Of a DNA stretch of 25,390 nt, positions 1 through 8,742 are shown piece after piece. Position 1 is the stretch's first letter. Each line of letters opens with the position of its first letter. The stretch is taken from assembly GCA_900546465.1 (NCBI GenBank), contig URCX01000006.1:1-25390 (forward strand), read 5' to 3'. The stretch comes from an uncultured Bacteroidota bacterium (GTDB lineage Bacteria; Bacteroidota; Bacteroidia; Bacteroidales; P3). The position numbers and the translations under genes are program-made. The notes below the pieces were generated by a model. It was given only the letters and a program-made list of their open reading frames with translations, ran no database searches and was not told where the DNA came from.

Positions 1-37
1 GTTGAGAGGTTTGAATTTGGAGGTATCGTTTGATTAG
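1..37 (+). CDS. rpoB: RNA polymerase beta subunit, C-terminal end only (partial)
   Basis: In the frame starting at base 2 the sequence reads LRGLNLEVSFD followed by a TAG stop at 35-37. RpoB proteins usually end with a short helix of the form ELxGLxLDV, and rpoB lies directly upstream of rpoC in nearly all bacteria. Only 11 residues are visible, so the call rests on this ending and on position. The gap to the rpoC start is 38 bases with no terminator, so the two genes are expected to share a transcript. Confidence 0.65.
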   Translation, partial: LRGLNLEVSFD

Positions 38-75
38 TTGATGTAATTTCATTGACAGTTTTAAGGCTAACAATT

Positions 76-3000
76 ATGGCGAGTAGAAAAGAAAATCAGA
101 TAAACAGCACATTTAGATCGATGACAATCAGTTTGGCATCTCCCCAATCGATAGAGGAAAGATCAAGAGGAGAGGTGTTGAAACCTGAAACCATCAATTA
201 TAGGACATATAAACCGGAAAGAGACGGATTGTTTTGTGAGAGAATATTCGGACCGGTAAAGGATTGGGAATGTCATTGCGGAAAATACAAAAGAATACGA
301 TACAAAGGAATTATATGTGACAGATGTGGAGTTGAGGTAACGGAGAAGAAAGTCAGAAGAGAGAGAATGGGACACATTAAGTTGGTTGTTCCTGTGGCAC
401 ATATATGGTTTTTCCGTTCACTTCCAAACAAAATAGGTTCATTGCTCGGTATCCAGAGTAAGAAACTCGACCAAATCATCTATTATGAGAAATACATAGT
501 AATCAATCCCGGTTTGGCAGCAGGGTTTGAAATTTCCAAGATGGATTTGTTGACAGAGGAGGAATACTTTGAAATCATGGAAAAATTGCCGATGGAAAAT
601 CGTCAATTACCCGATGGAGACCCAAATAAATTCGTAGCAAAGATGGGAGCAGAAGCTCTCTACGATTTGTTGAGAGATTTGGATTTGGATAAGTTGTCTT
701 TTGAGTTAAGACATAAGGCACATAACGAAACTTCACAACAAAGAAAACATGATGCACTTAAACGCTTGAATGTTGTTGAGGCGTTTAGAGAAGCAAATAG
801 AAAGAAAGAGAACAGACCCGAATGGATGATTGTTCAGGTTGTTCCTGTCATACCACCGGATTTGCGTCCTCTTGTTCCATTGGACGGAGGTCGTTTTGCA
901 ACCTCAGACCTTAATGATTTGTACAGACGGGTGATAATAAGAAACAACCGTTTGAAGAGATTGATAGAGATAAAAGCTCCCGATGTAATCATGCGTAATG
1001 AAAAACGTATGTTGCAGGAGGCAGTCGATTCTTTGTTTGACAATTCAAGAAAGGTAAGTTCGGTAAAATCCGATTCTAACAGAGCATTGAAATCTTTGTC
1101 CGATTTCTTGAAAGGAAAGCAAGGACGTTTCCGTCAAAACCTATTGGGTAAGCGTGTCGATTATTCGGGACGTTCCGTGATTGTTGTCGGACCGGATTTG
1201 AAAATGCACGAGTGCGGATTGCCGAAAGATATGGCATCGGAGTTGTTCAAGCCGTTCATCATAAGAAAGATGTTGGAACGAGGAATTGTCAAAACCGTAA
1301 AATCTGCAAAGAAAATAGTTGACAAGAGAGAAGATCCGAGAGTTTGGGAAATCTTAGAGAATATTTTGAAGGGACACCCTGTTCTTTTGAACCGTGCTCC
1401 AACTCTTCACAGATTGGGTATTCAAGCATTCCAACCTAAATTGGTGGAAGGAAAAGCAATCAGATTGCACCCGTTGGTTTGTGCAGCGTTCAACGCCGAC
1501 TTCGATGGAGACCAGATGGCCGTTCACGTACCTCTTGGTAATGCAGCCGTATTGGAAGCACAACTCCTTATGTTGGCATCTCACAATATATTAAGCCCTG
1601 CAAACGGAACACCGATAACAGTTCCTTCGCAAGACATGGTCTTGGGTCTGTACTATATGACCAAAGGCAAGGTTTCCGACAAAACAGAGAAAGTCAAAGG
1701 AGAAGGCATGACTTTCTACTCCTCAGAGGAAGTTCAAATAGCACACAACGAAGGCAGAATAGATCTTCATGCAAATATAAAGTTGAGGAGACTCAGAACA
1801 GAAGATGCAGAACCTAAGTACGAAATAATAGAAACGACAGTCGGAAGAGTGTTGTTCAATCTTGTAGTTCCGTCCGAATATGGCTACATCAATGTGGTAT
1901 TGAAGAAAAGCATATTGAGAGACATCATAGGAGATGTCTTGAAAGTATGCGGAATGGCAAAAACAGCCCAATTCCTTGATGATATAAAGGATTTGGGTTA
2001 TCGAATGGCATTCATTGGAGGATTGTCTTTCAACCTTGGTGATGTCTTGGTTCCGGAAGAAAAGGTTGCTTTGATAAAAGAAGCCAACGATTCCGTTGAA
2101 GAAGTAACCATGAACTACCAAATGGGACTTATCACGAACAACGAGCGTTATAATCAAGTCATAGACATTTGGACAGATGCCAACAGACGACTAACCGAAG
2201 TCGTTATGAAACACATATCCGAAGACCGTCAAGGATTCAATCCGGTATATATGATGCTTGACTCCGGAGCCCGTGGCAGTAAAGAGCAGATACGTCAGCT
2301 TACCGGAATGCGTGGATTGATGGCAAAACCTCAGAAGTCCGGAGCGACAGGAGCCGAAATCATCGAAAACCCTATTATCTCCAACTTCAAGGAAGGATTG
2401 TCTGTGTTGGAGTACTTTATTTCCACACACGGAGCCAGAAAAGGTTTGGCGGATACCGCTTTGAAGACAGCAGAAGCAGGATATTTGACAAGACGATTGG
2501 TCGATGTAACCCATGATGTCATCATAACAGAAGAAGATTGCGGTACATTGAGAGGAATTCCGACAACGGCTTTGAAGAAAAACGAGGATATTGTTCAAAG
2601 TTTGTATGACAGAATACTCGGTAGAGTAACAGTTCATGACGTCATACACCCGCAAACAGGTGAAATCATAGCAAAAGCAGGTGATGAATTGACGGAAGCC
2701 ATCTGCCAAAAGATAGAAGACTCGCCAATAGAGGAAGTCGAAATACGTTCCGTATTGACTTGCGAAAGCAAGAGAGGAGTTTGTGCAAAATGTTACGGAC
2801 GAAACCTTGCAACAGGTAAGATGGTTCAAAAGGGAGAAGCAGTTGGAGTTATCGCAGCGCAGTCAATCGGAGAACCGGGAACTCAGCTTACACTTAGAAC
2901 CTTCCACGTCGGAGGTGTTGCGGGCGGTAATATAGGAACAAGTTCTAAATTACAGGCGAAGTACGATGGTATTCTTCAAATAGACGAATTGCGTTCAGTT

Positions 3001-4395
3001 CCTTTCGACGAAGACGGTTCGAAATACAATGTAGTCATAGGACGTTCTGCCGAAATGAGGATAGTTGACCCTAATACACAAGCCGTACTTTCCTCAGGAA
3101 ATATTCCTTATGGAGCTAAATTATACTTTGAAAACAATGTTGGAATACATAAAGGCGATGTTGTTGCAGAATGGGATCCATATAATGCAGTAATAATATC
3201 CGAGGTAGGAGGAACAATTCGATATGACGCAATATTGGAAGGCGTAACGTACCGAATAGAATCCGACGACCAAACAGGATTGCAGGATAAAGTCATAATA
3301 GAATCCCGTCAAAAATCAAAGAACCCTTCCATCAGTATAATCGATGATGCAGGAGAAATCCTTAAGACCTATGACATACCGGTAGGAGCTCACTTGACAG
3401 TAGAGGACGGACAAAAAATACAACAAGGAACCTCATTGGTCAAGATACCGCGTTCATTTGGAAAAGCAGGCGACATCACGGGAGGTTTGCCGAGAGTAAC
3501 AGAATTGTTCGAGGCAAGAAACCCATCGGATTCAGCAGTTGTAGCCGAAATAGACGGTGTTGTATCTTTGAACAAGAAATTGAAACGTGGCAATAGAGAG
3601 GTAGTCATTACAAGTAAGACAGGCGAACAACGCATATACCTCATACCAACCACAAAACAAATTCTTGCACAAGAGAACGACTACGTCAAGGCAGGAACAC
3701 CTTTAAGCGAGGGAGCTATAACGCCTGCGGACATCTTGGCAATCAAAGGACCTATGAAAGTTCAAGAATACATCGTGAACGAAGTTCAAGAGGTTTACCG
3801 TTTGCAAGGTGTGAAGATTAACGACAAACACTTTGAAGTCATCGTAAGACAGATGATGAGAAAAGTGGAAATTGAAGATCCGGGAGATACACACTTCCTT
3901 GAAGGAGAAATGGTCAATAAATTAGACTTCCAAGAAGAAAATGACAATATCTTCGGAATGAAAGTCATAGAGGATAAAGGCGATAGCGAAAACTGCCACA
4001 ATGGAGAAATCATCACGGCTCGTAAGTTGAGAGATGAGAACTCCTCATTAAAGAGAAAAGATAAAGCTCTTATCGTGGCAAGAGACGCCATGCCGGCAAC
4101 AGCCCGTCAGGTATTGCAAGGTATAACCAAAGCCTCATTGCAAACCAAGAGCTATTTGTCAGCAGCCTCATTCCAAGAGACCACAAAAGTCTTGAACGAA
4201 GCAGCCATAAGCGCAAAGACAGACTATATGTTGGGAATGAAAGAGAACGTTTTGGTAGGACATTTGATACCGGCAGGTACAGGATTGACGGAATACTCAA
4301 ATGCAATGGTTGCAAATAAGGATCAAATGGAAGAACAAAACGCACAAAATATTCAACCCGTAAGACGAGGCAGAAAACCTGCCGTAGCAGAATAG
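76..4395 (+). CDS. rpoC: DNA-directed RNA polymerase beta' subunit
   Basis: This is the catalytic large subunit of RNA polymerase, 1439 residues from the ATG at 76. The open frame extends to a TTG at 52, but MASRKEN is the usual Bacteroidetes beginning and AAGG lies just upstream of the ATG. The N-terminal zinc site is Cys66, Cys68, Cys81 and Cys84. The Mg-binding NADFDGD motif is at residues 473-479. The second zinc site is Cys822, Cys896, Cys903 and Cys906. The bridge-helix/trigger-loop segment around 924-944 has GVIAAQSIGEPGTQLT and ends in RTFH, with His944 matching E. coli His936. The C-terminal tail is rich in Gln and Arg. All key residues are present and the length fits the family. It is followed by a hairpin and a DUF3467 gene. 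Confidence 0.98.
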   Translation: MASRKENQINSTFRSMTISLASPQSIEERSRGEVLKPETINYRTYKPERDGLFCERIFGPVKDWECHCGKYKRIRYKGIICDRCGVEVTEKKVRRERMGHIKLVVPVAHIWFFRSLPNKIGSLLGIQSKKLDQIIYYEKYIVINPGLAAGFEISKMDLLTEEEYFEIMEKLPMENRQLPDGDPNKFVAKMGAEALYDLLRDLDLDKLSFELRHKAHNETSQQRKHDALKRLNVVEAFREANRKKENRPEWMIVQVVPVIPPDLRPLVPLDGGRFATSDLNDLYRRVIIRNNRLKRLIEIKAPDVIMRNEKRMLQEAVDSLFDNSRKVSSVKSDSNRALKSLSDFLKGKQGRFRQNLLGKRVDYSGRSVIVVGPDLKMHECGLPKDMASELFKPFIIRKMLERGIVKTVKSAKKIVDKREDPRVWEILENILKGHPVLLNRAPTLHRLGIQAFQPKLVEGKAIRLHPLVCAAFNADFDGDQMAVHVPLGNAAVLEAQLLMLASHNILSPANGTPITVPSQDMVLGLYYMTKGKVSDKTEKVKGEGMTFYSSEEVQIAHNEGRIDLHANIKLRRLRTEDAEPKYEIIETTVGRVLFNLVVPSEYGYINVVLKKSILRDIIGDVLKVCGMAKTAQFLDDIKDLGYRMAFIGGLSFNLGDVLVPEEKVALIKEANDSVEEVTMNYQMGLITNNERYNQVIDIWTDANRRLTEVVMKHISEDRQGFNPVYMMLDSGARGSKEQIRQLTGMRGLMAKPQKSGATGAEIIENPIISNFKEGLSVLEYFISTHGARKGLADTALKTAEAGYLTRRLVDVTHDVIITEEDCGTLRGIPTTALKKNEDIVQSLYDRILGRVTVHDVIHPQTGEIIAKAGDELTEAICQKIEDSPIEEVEIRSVLTCESKRGVCAKCYGRNLATGKMVQKGEAVGVIAAQSIGEPGTQLTLRTFHVGGVAGGNIGTSSKLQAKYDGILQIDELRSVPFDEDGSKYNVVIGRSAEMRIVDPNTQAVLSSGNIPYGAKLYFENNVGIHKGDVVAEWDPYNAVIISEVGGTIRYDAILEGVTYRIESDDQTGLQDKVIIESRQKSKNPSISIIDDAGEILKTYDIPVGAHLTVEDGQKIQQGTSLVKIPRSFGKAGDITGGLPRVTELFEARNPSDSAVVAEIDGVVSLNKKLKRGNREVVITSKTGEQRIYLIPTTKQILAQENDYVKAGTPLSEGAITPADILAIKGPMKVQEYIVNEVQEVYRLQGVKINDKHFEVIVRQMMRKVEIEDPGDTHFLEGEMVNKLDFQEENDNIFGMKVIEDKGDSENCHNGEIITARKLRDENSSLKRKDKALIVARDAMPATARQVLQGITKASLQTKSYLSAASFQETTKVLNEAAISAKTDYMLGMKENVLVGHLIPAGTGLTEYSNAMVANKDQMEEQNAQNIQPVRRGRKPAVAE

Positions 4396-4404
4396 AAACC
4401 AAGG

Positions 4405-4437
4405 TTTTCGCTCTCGGTCAAAAGCCGAGAGCGAAAA
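4405..4437 (+). terminator. Perfect 13-bp hairpin between rpoC and the DUF3467 gene
   Basis: Bases 4405-4417 pair perfectly with 4425-4437 around a 7-base loop. No T-run follows, and the next gene starts only 17 bases later. It may be a weak terminator, an RNA-stability hairpin, or a processing site that separates rpoC from the downstream message. The structure is seen directly; its role is inferred. Confidence 0.5.
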
Positions 4438-4453
4438 TTCAAATAGCGATAAA

Positions 4454-4762
4454 ATGGAAAACAATAAGAAACAAGGTCAGTTGGATATAGAACTGACACC
4501 GGATATAGCAACAGGAGTATATAGCAACTTACAGTTGATACAGCATTCTCCTACCGAATTTGTTTTGGACTTTATACAAGTAATGCCAGGAGTACCTAAA
4601 GCACAAGTGAAAAGTCGTATCATACTTTCACCCATACATGCAAAGAAACTTTTGGCAGCCTTGCAAGACAACATAAGCAAATACGAGATGAACAACGGTA
4701 CCATATCCGATATTCAATCCGGCACACCATACGAACAAATCAATCCCATAGGGAAAGCTTAG
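4454..4762 (+). CDS. DUF3467 family protein
   Basis: A 102-residue soluble protein with no signal peptide or membrane segment. The stretch FVLDFIQVMPG, then AQVKSRIILSPIHAKKLL, then LQDNISKYE matches the DUF3467 family as I remember it. These are small proteins often found directly after rpoC in Bacteroidales. The function is not established. The conserved position next to rpoC suggests co-expression with RNA polymerase, but that is an inference. The gene starts 58 bases after the rpoC stop, and a terminator-like hairpin follows at 4792-4827. Confidence 0.85.
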   Translation: MENNKKQGQLDIELTPDIATGVYSNLQLIQHSPTEFVLDFIQVMPGVPKAQVKSRIILSPIHAKKLLAALQDNISKYEMNNGTISDIQSGTPYEQINPIGKA

Positions 4763-4791
4763 TCAAGGACAAATCAGTTAAACAAATAAAG

Positions 4792-4827
4792 AGGGTATGC
4801 GGAATATCGTGTACCCTTAATCTTTTT
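4792..4827 (+). terminator. Probable terminator after the DUF3467 gene
   Basis: Bases 4792-4801 pair with 4808-4817 (10 pairs, two of them G-T wobbles) around a 6-base loop. TAATCTTTTT follows at once. It would end the rpoB-rpoC-DUF3467 transcript and lies 14 bases before the next start codon. Confidence 0.6.
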
Positions 4828-4840
4828 AATCCGTGAATAC

Positions 4841-5566
4841 ATGAAAAAGACAATCATTTCAACTTGCCTGATACTGCTTTTAAGCACGATAGCAGTCAAA
4901 GCACAAACAACGGCAGACTATATCAAGATAGACACATTCAGCATATCGATGGACACAACAGACTACCATTTCATCACATATGCACCGCGAGCAGGAGCCG
5001 TTTTCTCCTTTGAAAGAACCAAGCCCGATGAACTCGATACCAATATAGCTCTGTGTATGGTAGCAGCCTTTACCTCCAAAGCCCCTGAACACATCGTGGG
5101 AACTAATGTCTGTAAGGGCGAATTACGTACAGACAGCACTGAAAGCGAAACAGGCTATTGTCTTATCATTGACGGAACAGTCGGAATATACCCTTTAACT
5201 CAAAACCGAGAAGAAAGCATAAGCAAAGCAATATCGCAAAAGGGCGATTACTTTCAACAAATGTTGCTTGCAAATGAATATAATCCGGTTTCGACAAACG
5301 TATTCAAAAATCGAACAAGTGCAAGAAGAGCCTTGGTCATTGCAAACCAAGAACCCTTTATTGTGGAAACCAACGACCGCATACATATAGACACTTTTAC
5401 CACATGTCTGCTACGAATAGGAGCTGAGCAAGCAATTTATTTGGACATGGGTTCTTGGAGCGAAGGCTGGTATAGAACCAACGACCAAACAATCCGAAGA
5501 ATCGGCAATAACCGTCGTTCCACTCACCTCCAAACCAACTGGATTACCATAAAGCGAAGAAAATAA
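4841..5566 (+). CDS. Secreted protein resembling phosphodiester glycosidase (NAGPA-like) family
   Basis: 241 residues. The first 21 form a signal peptide (two Lys, a hydrophobic core, then AVKA before QTT), so the protein is exported to the periplasm or beyond; there is no lipobox. The C-terminal half has the pattern ARRALVIANQ (161-170), FIVETNDR (173-180) and GAEQAIYLDMGSWSEGWYR (195-212). This resembles the end of phosphodiester glycosidase domains, in which an Arg-Arg-Ala strand precedes an Ile/Val-Glu strand and an AIYLxGG turn. The usual GG is DMGS here, so activity is uncertain. Known relatives remove sugar-1-phosphodiester caps. No promoter box is obvious, so expression may come by readthrough past the weak terminator at 4792. 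The family call is from memory of motifs and is moderate. Confidence 0.55.
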   Translation: MKKTIISTCLILLLSTIAVKAQTTADYIKIDTFSISMDTTDYHFITYAPRAGAVFSFERTKPDELDTNIALCMVAAFTSKAPEHIVGTNVCKGELRTDSTESETGYCLIIDGTVGIYPLTQNREESISKAISQKGDYFQQMLLANEYNPVSTNVFKNRTSARRALVIANQEPFIVETNDRIHIDTFTTCLLRIGAEQAIYLDMGSWSEGWYRTNDQTIRRIGNNRRSTHLQTNWITIKRRK

Positions 5567-5856
5567 CCCCCACTAACAGCCATCTATATTTCCAAGGAAA
5601 CTTATCATTGTCATCAATCCGGAGAAATTCCGGAGTGTTTGATTTGCCTTCTATGACAATCAATGGTGGATTAGCGATAAATCCGTACCTTTGTTCATAG
5701 TTGCCCTGTTAATTGCGAGGCAAAGGTAGCGAAAAGGGGCGTGGTTCATATATGGATTTCAGCCTTAATCTTTTTTCTCCTCCTAAAAAGTTACCGGATT
5801 GCAATAAAAACAATCTCTATTTCTAAGATATGAAACACTTTTTTCTTCAAGAAAAT
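5567..5856. other. Gene-free stretch with nested inverted repeats
   Basis: No credible coding frame on either strand. Bases 5607-5614 (ATTGTCAT) pair with 5653-5660 (ATGACAAT). Between them TCCGGA occurs at 5618-5623 and 5629-5634 and forms a 6-bp hairpin. GGATT at 5669-5673 can pair with AATCC nearby at 5680-5684. TACCTTTG boxes occur facing each other, at 5686-5693 on the plus strand and 5721-5728 on the minus strand, but neither has a clear TTTG at the -33 position. The hairpins could be the weak end of the gene at 4841, or an RNA element; I cannot decide. Confidence 0.4.
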
Positions 5857-5887
5857 TTTGCAGGTTAAAAAAAACAATGTATATTTG
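5857..5887 (+). promoter_or_regulatory. Bacteroidetes -33/-7 promoter for the structured RNA or leader
   Basis: TTTG at 5857-5860 is followed after 19 bases by TATATTTG at 5880-5887. This is a full match to the Bacteroidetes housekeeping promoter pattern TTTG-N19-TAnnTTTG. Transcription should start near 5893, about 280 bases before the next start codon. Confidence 0.8.
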
Positions 5888-5892
5888 CAGTG

Positions 5893-6130
5893 TCAAATGT
5901 AAATTTTGCGATGTATCGGGATTGTTTATCTTGCTTTGCAACTTACGAAATATATATATGGAGCTATGCTTCGGACTATATATTCCATATCTGTAAGAAT
6001 AAATTCGTTTAATCGGGGGTGCGAAGCCATGTTTACCGAAGAGAATGCCTCGCTACTCCTCTTCGCAGTACCCGTTTGAAGTGAACACTTCACGACTTGT
6101 CAACCTCTTGTTGTGATTGAGCGAAATTAA
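5893..6130 (+). ncRNA. Candidate structured RNA: 6S-like (Bacteroidales-1 type) small RNA or long leader
   Basis: About 240 bases with a strong promoter, no open frame and several helices. The 5' part (AATTTTGC, about 5909-5917) can pair with GCGAAATT at 6121-6128 and close the molecule. CTTAC at 5942-5946 pairs with GTAAG at 5993-5997, enclosing ATATGGA (5956-5962) paired with TCCATAT (5984-5990). GGGTGCGAAG at 6017-6026 pairs with 6061-6073 with a 3-base bulge. This competes with a local hairpin, 6037-6043 with 6059-6065. GAAGTG/CACTTC at 6078-6091 is another hairpin. End-to-end closure and length fit a 6S-like RNA, and Bacteroidales-1 RNA is regarded as a 6S variant. However, no T-run marks a 3' end, so it may instead be the leader of the lipoprotein gene at 6172. 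Structure is seen; identity is inferred. Confidence 0.45.
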
Positions 6131-6171
6131 GGGTTAAAACAGATATTGTAAATGATAAAATGTATAAGGAT

Positions 6172-6603
6172 ATGAAGAAAAAATGTTTCTCGTATTGCAT
6201 GATTGCGTTTTTGCTCGCCATAACGGCGGTATCATGCTCAAAGAGTCCCGATTACTTGGGAAAATATGAAGTCTTGGAAGCCTCATTCTTGAATGATGAT
6301 AAGGAACAGGCTCCTGCGGACGATTCTACTTCGATGAAGTTATTATCCGATGTGCTTCTTTTGCAACTGACAGCCTCTTCGCCTGATGATGTCTTCCCGA
6401 TGGATATGGAATTGACCGACAAGGCAATCATAACCAATGTTGAGGATACGACGGAATGCAGATATGAAGTTGTCAATGATACTTTGGTGCATATCTTCAT
6501 GAAGGGAGAAAAAGATGCAATGAATTTGGTGCTTTCCGAACAGCCTTGTTTGCAAAAGGGTTTTCTAACCTTGAAACTCCGAAAGAAGACTTCCGAGAAA
6601 TAG
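6172..6603 (+). CDS. Small lipoprotein of unknown function
   Basis: 143 residues from the ATG at 6172, which has TAAGGA just upstream; an in-frame ATG at 6160 would add four residues before the signal peptide and fits less well. Residues 1-21 form a lipoprotein signal peptide with the lipobox AVSC, so Cys22 is the likely lipidated residue. The mature part begins SKSPDYLGKYEV and is a compact acidic domain, probably beta-rich, with alternating strands around YEVVNDTLVHIFM. I do not recognise the family. A start such as LGKYEV is common in small lipocalin-like lipoproteins of Bacteroidales, but this is only a hint. A strong terminator follows at 6652-6697. Confidence 0.8.
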   Translation: MKKKCFSYCMIAFLLAITAVSCSKSPDYLGKYEVLEASFLNDDKEQAPADDSTSMKLLSDVLLLQLTASSPDDVFPMDMELTDKAIITNVEDTTECRYEVVNDTLVHIFMKGEKDAMNLVLSEQPCLQKGFLTLKLRKKTSEK

Positions 6604-6651
6604 AAGTGTAATTTCTCGCGTGAGAATTGTAAACTATCAAGTTTTCACGTC

Positions 6652-6697
6652 AAGCGGCAGAGATGTTCCGGAAATTTCTCTGCCGCTTTCTTGTTTT
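6652..6697 (+). terminator. Intrinsic terminator after the lipoprotein gene
   Basis: A perfect 12-bp stem, 6652-6663 with 6677-6688, is followed by TTCTTGTTTT. It lies between the convergent lipoprotein gene and dnaG. On the minus strand the same stem lacks a good T-run, so it mainly serves the plus-strand gene. Confidence 0.85.
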
Positions 6698-6723
6698 CAT
6701 ACAAGCCTTACGCCGTGTGTGTT

Positions 6724-8694
6724 TTATGAAGAGAAGACTTGTCGGAGTTGTTTCGCTATTTTGTTTCTTATGAGCGTAAATTGCTTGTGCTTGAAGAGCA
6801 ATTCCATCATAACATCAGGCTCTGTTGTTGTTTTAATGGCTTCATTCACTTGTTTGATATAGGCGTTCACCTTATGCAACTTAAATCTCAAAAGAGTGTC
6901 TGAGATAAGACGATCGATTACTTCCTTGCTTTCTTTGTCGGGAACGGAGATATTCTTTTCCAACCACAAAGGACTGATTTCCCTACCGCCGATGAGGAGT
7001 TCGGCTGCAAGTTTTTGGATTTGCTCGTCTTCGTTGGATTTGAATAAATCGATTTCCGGAACGGCGTTTTCGTCATATATGGATTGCCGGTACAGCTCAA
7101 AGATTTTACCGAACAAAGCGTCGTTGAAATGAATGTCGTCATTCACTATATCGCAAACAATATAAGCTGCCGTCAATACGTCTTTATACTCCAAAGTATC
7201 GTCATCTCCGAAAACTTCCTGCCTCGTCATCATCTCGCCATACTTAAACAATATCTCTATTATGGCTTTTTCCTGTTCGTAATCGGGATTTAGTTCTATT
7301 TCCTGCTTCTCTGTTATCGGGGTATCGTGGATAAGCTGTTCAGTAATGTCGGTTTGAGTTGTCTCTTGCTTGTTTTTCTTATCCCGATTGAGAAAGAGTT
7401 GCCTTTTTAGAGCCTTAGCCAAAACCTCTTCGCTCGTTTGCAAAATGGAACTGCACTCCTGCAAATATGTATTCCTCTCCAAAAGGTCGGGAACAAGCGA
7501 AATGGTATGCACTATGTCCCTTATCAAATCCGCCCTCTTGATAGGGTCGTTTGCAGCCTGCTTTTGCAGAAGATTGGTCTTGTAGATGATGAAGTTTTGT
7601 GAGTTTTCCTTCAAAAAGCTCTGAAATTCGTCCATCGTATGTTTGCGAGCGAAAGAATCAGGATCCTCTCCGTCAGGGAATAAAACGGTTCTTACGTTCA
7701 ATCCCTGTTCCAAAAAGATGTTCACAGCCTTGAATGTGGCTTTTATTCCTGCACTGTCGCCGTCATAAAGCACGGTAACATTGCGTGTATATCTCCTTAT
7801 CAGAGAGGTTTGCTGCTCCGTAAGTGCCGTTCCCGAAGTTGCTACCACGTTTTTCACTCCGTTCTGGTACATCATCACCGCATCCATATTGCCCTCCACC
7901 AAATAACAGAGGTCTTCCTTCACGATGGCGTCCTTGGCAAGGTGCAGACCGAAGAGAACCTTGCCTTTGGTGTAAATAATGCTTTCCGGAGAGTTGACAT
8001 ACTTCGCTTTTGTCTTGTCGGAAGAAAGTATGCGGGCAGAAAAGCCCAATACCCTGCCACCTATATTATAAATAGGGAAAGTTACCCTGCCTCTGAAACG
8101 ATCATACAGCTTACCCGTGTTTTCATTCTTTATTACAAGACCGGCAGCAAGCATATCCTCCTCGGAAAAGCCCTCAGCCTTTGCAGCGAGACAGAAGTTG
8201 TCCCAACTGTCTTTGCAATAACCCAAACCCCATTTGCGTATCGTATCTTCCCTCAGGCAACGCTCCTCAAAATAAGACAGCCCCGTACTTCTGCCCTGCT
8301 CATCATTGAACAGCAGATTTTGAAAATACTTTTGAGCGAACTCGTTTACATGGAACACACGGTCTCTTTCCGATTGTGCAGCCTTTTCTTCCGGCGTGGC
8401 TTCCGTCTCTTCAATATGAATATGATAACGTTCAGCCAACCATCGCAAAGCCTCGGGATAGGTATAATGCTCATGCTTCATCAAAAAGGAAACGGAATCT
8501 CCACCCTCACCGCAACCGAAACACTTGAAAATGCCCCTTGCAGGATTGACATTAAAGGAAGGAGTCTTCTCATTGTGGAAAGGGCATAAGCCAATGTAAT
8601 TCGCACCACGCTTTTTCAGCGGCACGAAAGCCCCGACCACGTCCGCTATTTGGGCAGCCTCCAATATTTTCACTTTATCATCATGCTTTATCAT
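6724..8694 (-). CDS. dnaG: DNA primase
   Basis: 656 residues, the normal length for DnaG, which makes RNA primers at the replication fork. The zinc-binding domain has Cys37, His40, Cys58 and Cys61 in the CHC2 arrangement (GLCPFHNEKTPSF then KCFGCGEGGD). The RNA polymerase core carries RFRGRVTFPI at 199-208. The TOPRIM metal-binding residues are Glu267 in VEGNMDA, and Asp311 and Asp313 in YDGDSAG. The C-terminal third is variable and charged, as expected for the helicase-binding region. The start follows a short leader with a complete promoter at 8712-8742. The gene stands alone rather than in the rpsU-dnaG-rpoD arrangement of proteobacteria. Confidence 0.97.
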   Translation of the reverse strand: MIKHDDKVKILEAAQIADVVGAFVPLKKRGANYIGLCPFHNEKTPSFNVNPARGIFKCFGCGEGGDSVSFLMKHEHYTYPEALRWLAERYHIHIEETEATPEEKAAQSERDRVFHVNEFAQKYFQNLLFNDEQGRSTGLSYFEERCLREDTIRKWGLGYCKDSWDNFCLAAKAEGFSEEDMLAAGLVIKNENTGKLYDRFRGRVTFPIYNIGGRVLGFSARILSSDKTKAKYVNSPESIIYTKGKVLFGLHLAKDAIVKEDLCYLVEGNMDAVMMYQNGVKNVVATSGTALTEQQTSLIRRYTRNVTVLYDGDSAGIKATFKAVNIFLEQGLNVRTVLFPDGEDPDSFARKHTMDEFQSFLKENSQNFIIYKTNLLQKQAANDPIKRADLIRDIVHTISLVPDLLERNTYLQECSSILQTSEEVLAKALKRQLFLNRDKKNKQETTQTDITEQLIHDTPITEKQEIELNPDYEQEKAIIEILFKYGEMMTRQEVFGDDDTLEYKDVLTAAYIVCDIVNDDIHFNDALFGKIFELYRQSIYDENAVPEIDLFKSNEDEQIQKLAAELLIGGREISPLWLEKNISVPDKESKEVIDRLISDTLLRFKLHKVNAYIKQVNEAIKTTTEPDVMMELLFKHKQFTLIRNKIAKQLRQVFSS

Positions 8695-8711
8695 CGCCTT
8701 GCAATTTGCTG

Positions 8712-8742
8712 CAAAGTTAGAACAAAAGAAAATAACATCAAA
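8712..8742 (-). promoter_or_regulatory. dnaG promoter
   Basis: On the minus strand TTTG (complement of 8739-8742) is followed after 19 bases by TAACTTTG (complement of 8712-8719), a full Bacteroidetes promoter match. The start codon lies about 18 bases below the -7 box, so the leader is very short. Confidence 0.8.

Noticed and set aside
2191..2829. A 212-codon open frame on the minus strand inside rpoC
   Set aside because: It is antisense to a highly conserved coding region and its translation is Cys- and Phe-rich without any family motif. It is a shadow of rpoC codon use.
5686..5728. Facing TACCTTTG/CAAAGGTA as an invertible promoter
   Set aside because: The repeat arms are only 8-9 bases, enclose 27 bases, lie inside the boxes themselves, and no invertase gene is near. 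Known Bacteroides invertible promoters have longer, different arms.
7810..8589. A 259-codon plus-strand open frame opposite dnaG
   Set aside because: It overlaps the zinc and TOPRIM domains of dnaG on the other strand and has no recognisable domain.
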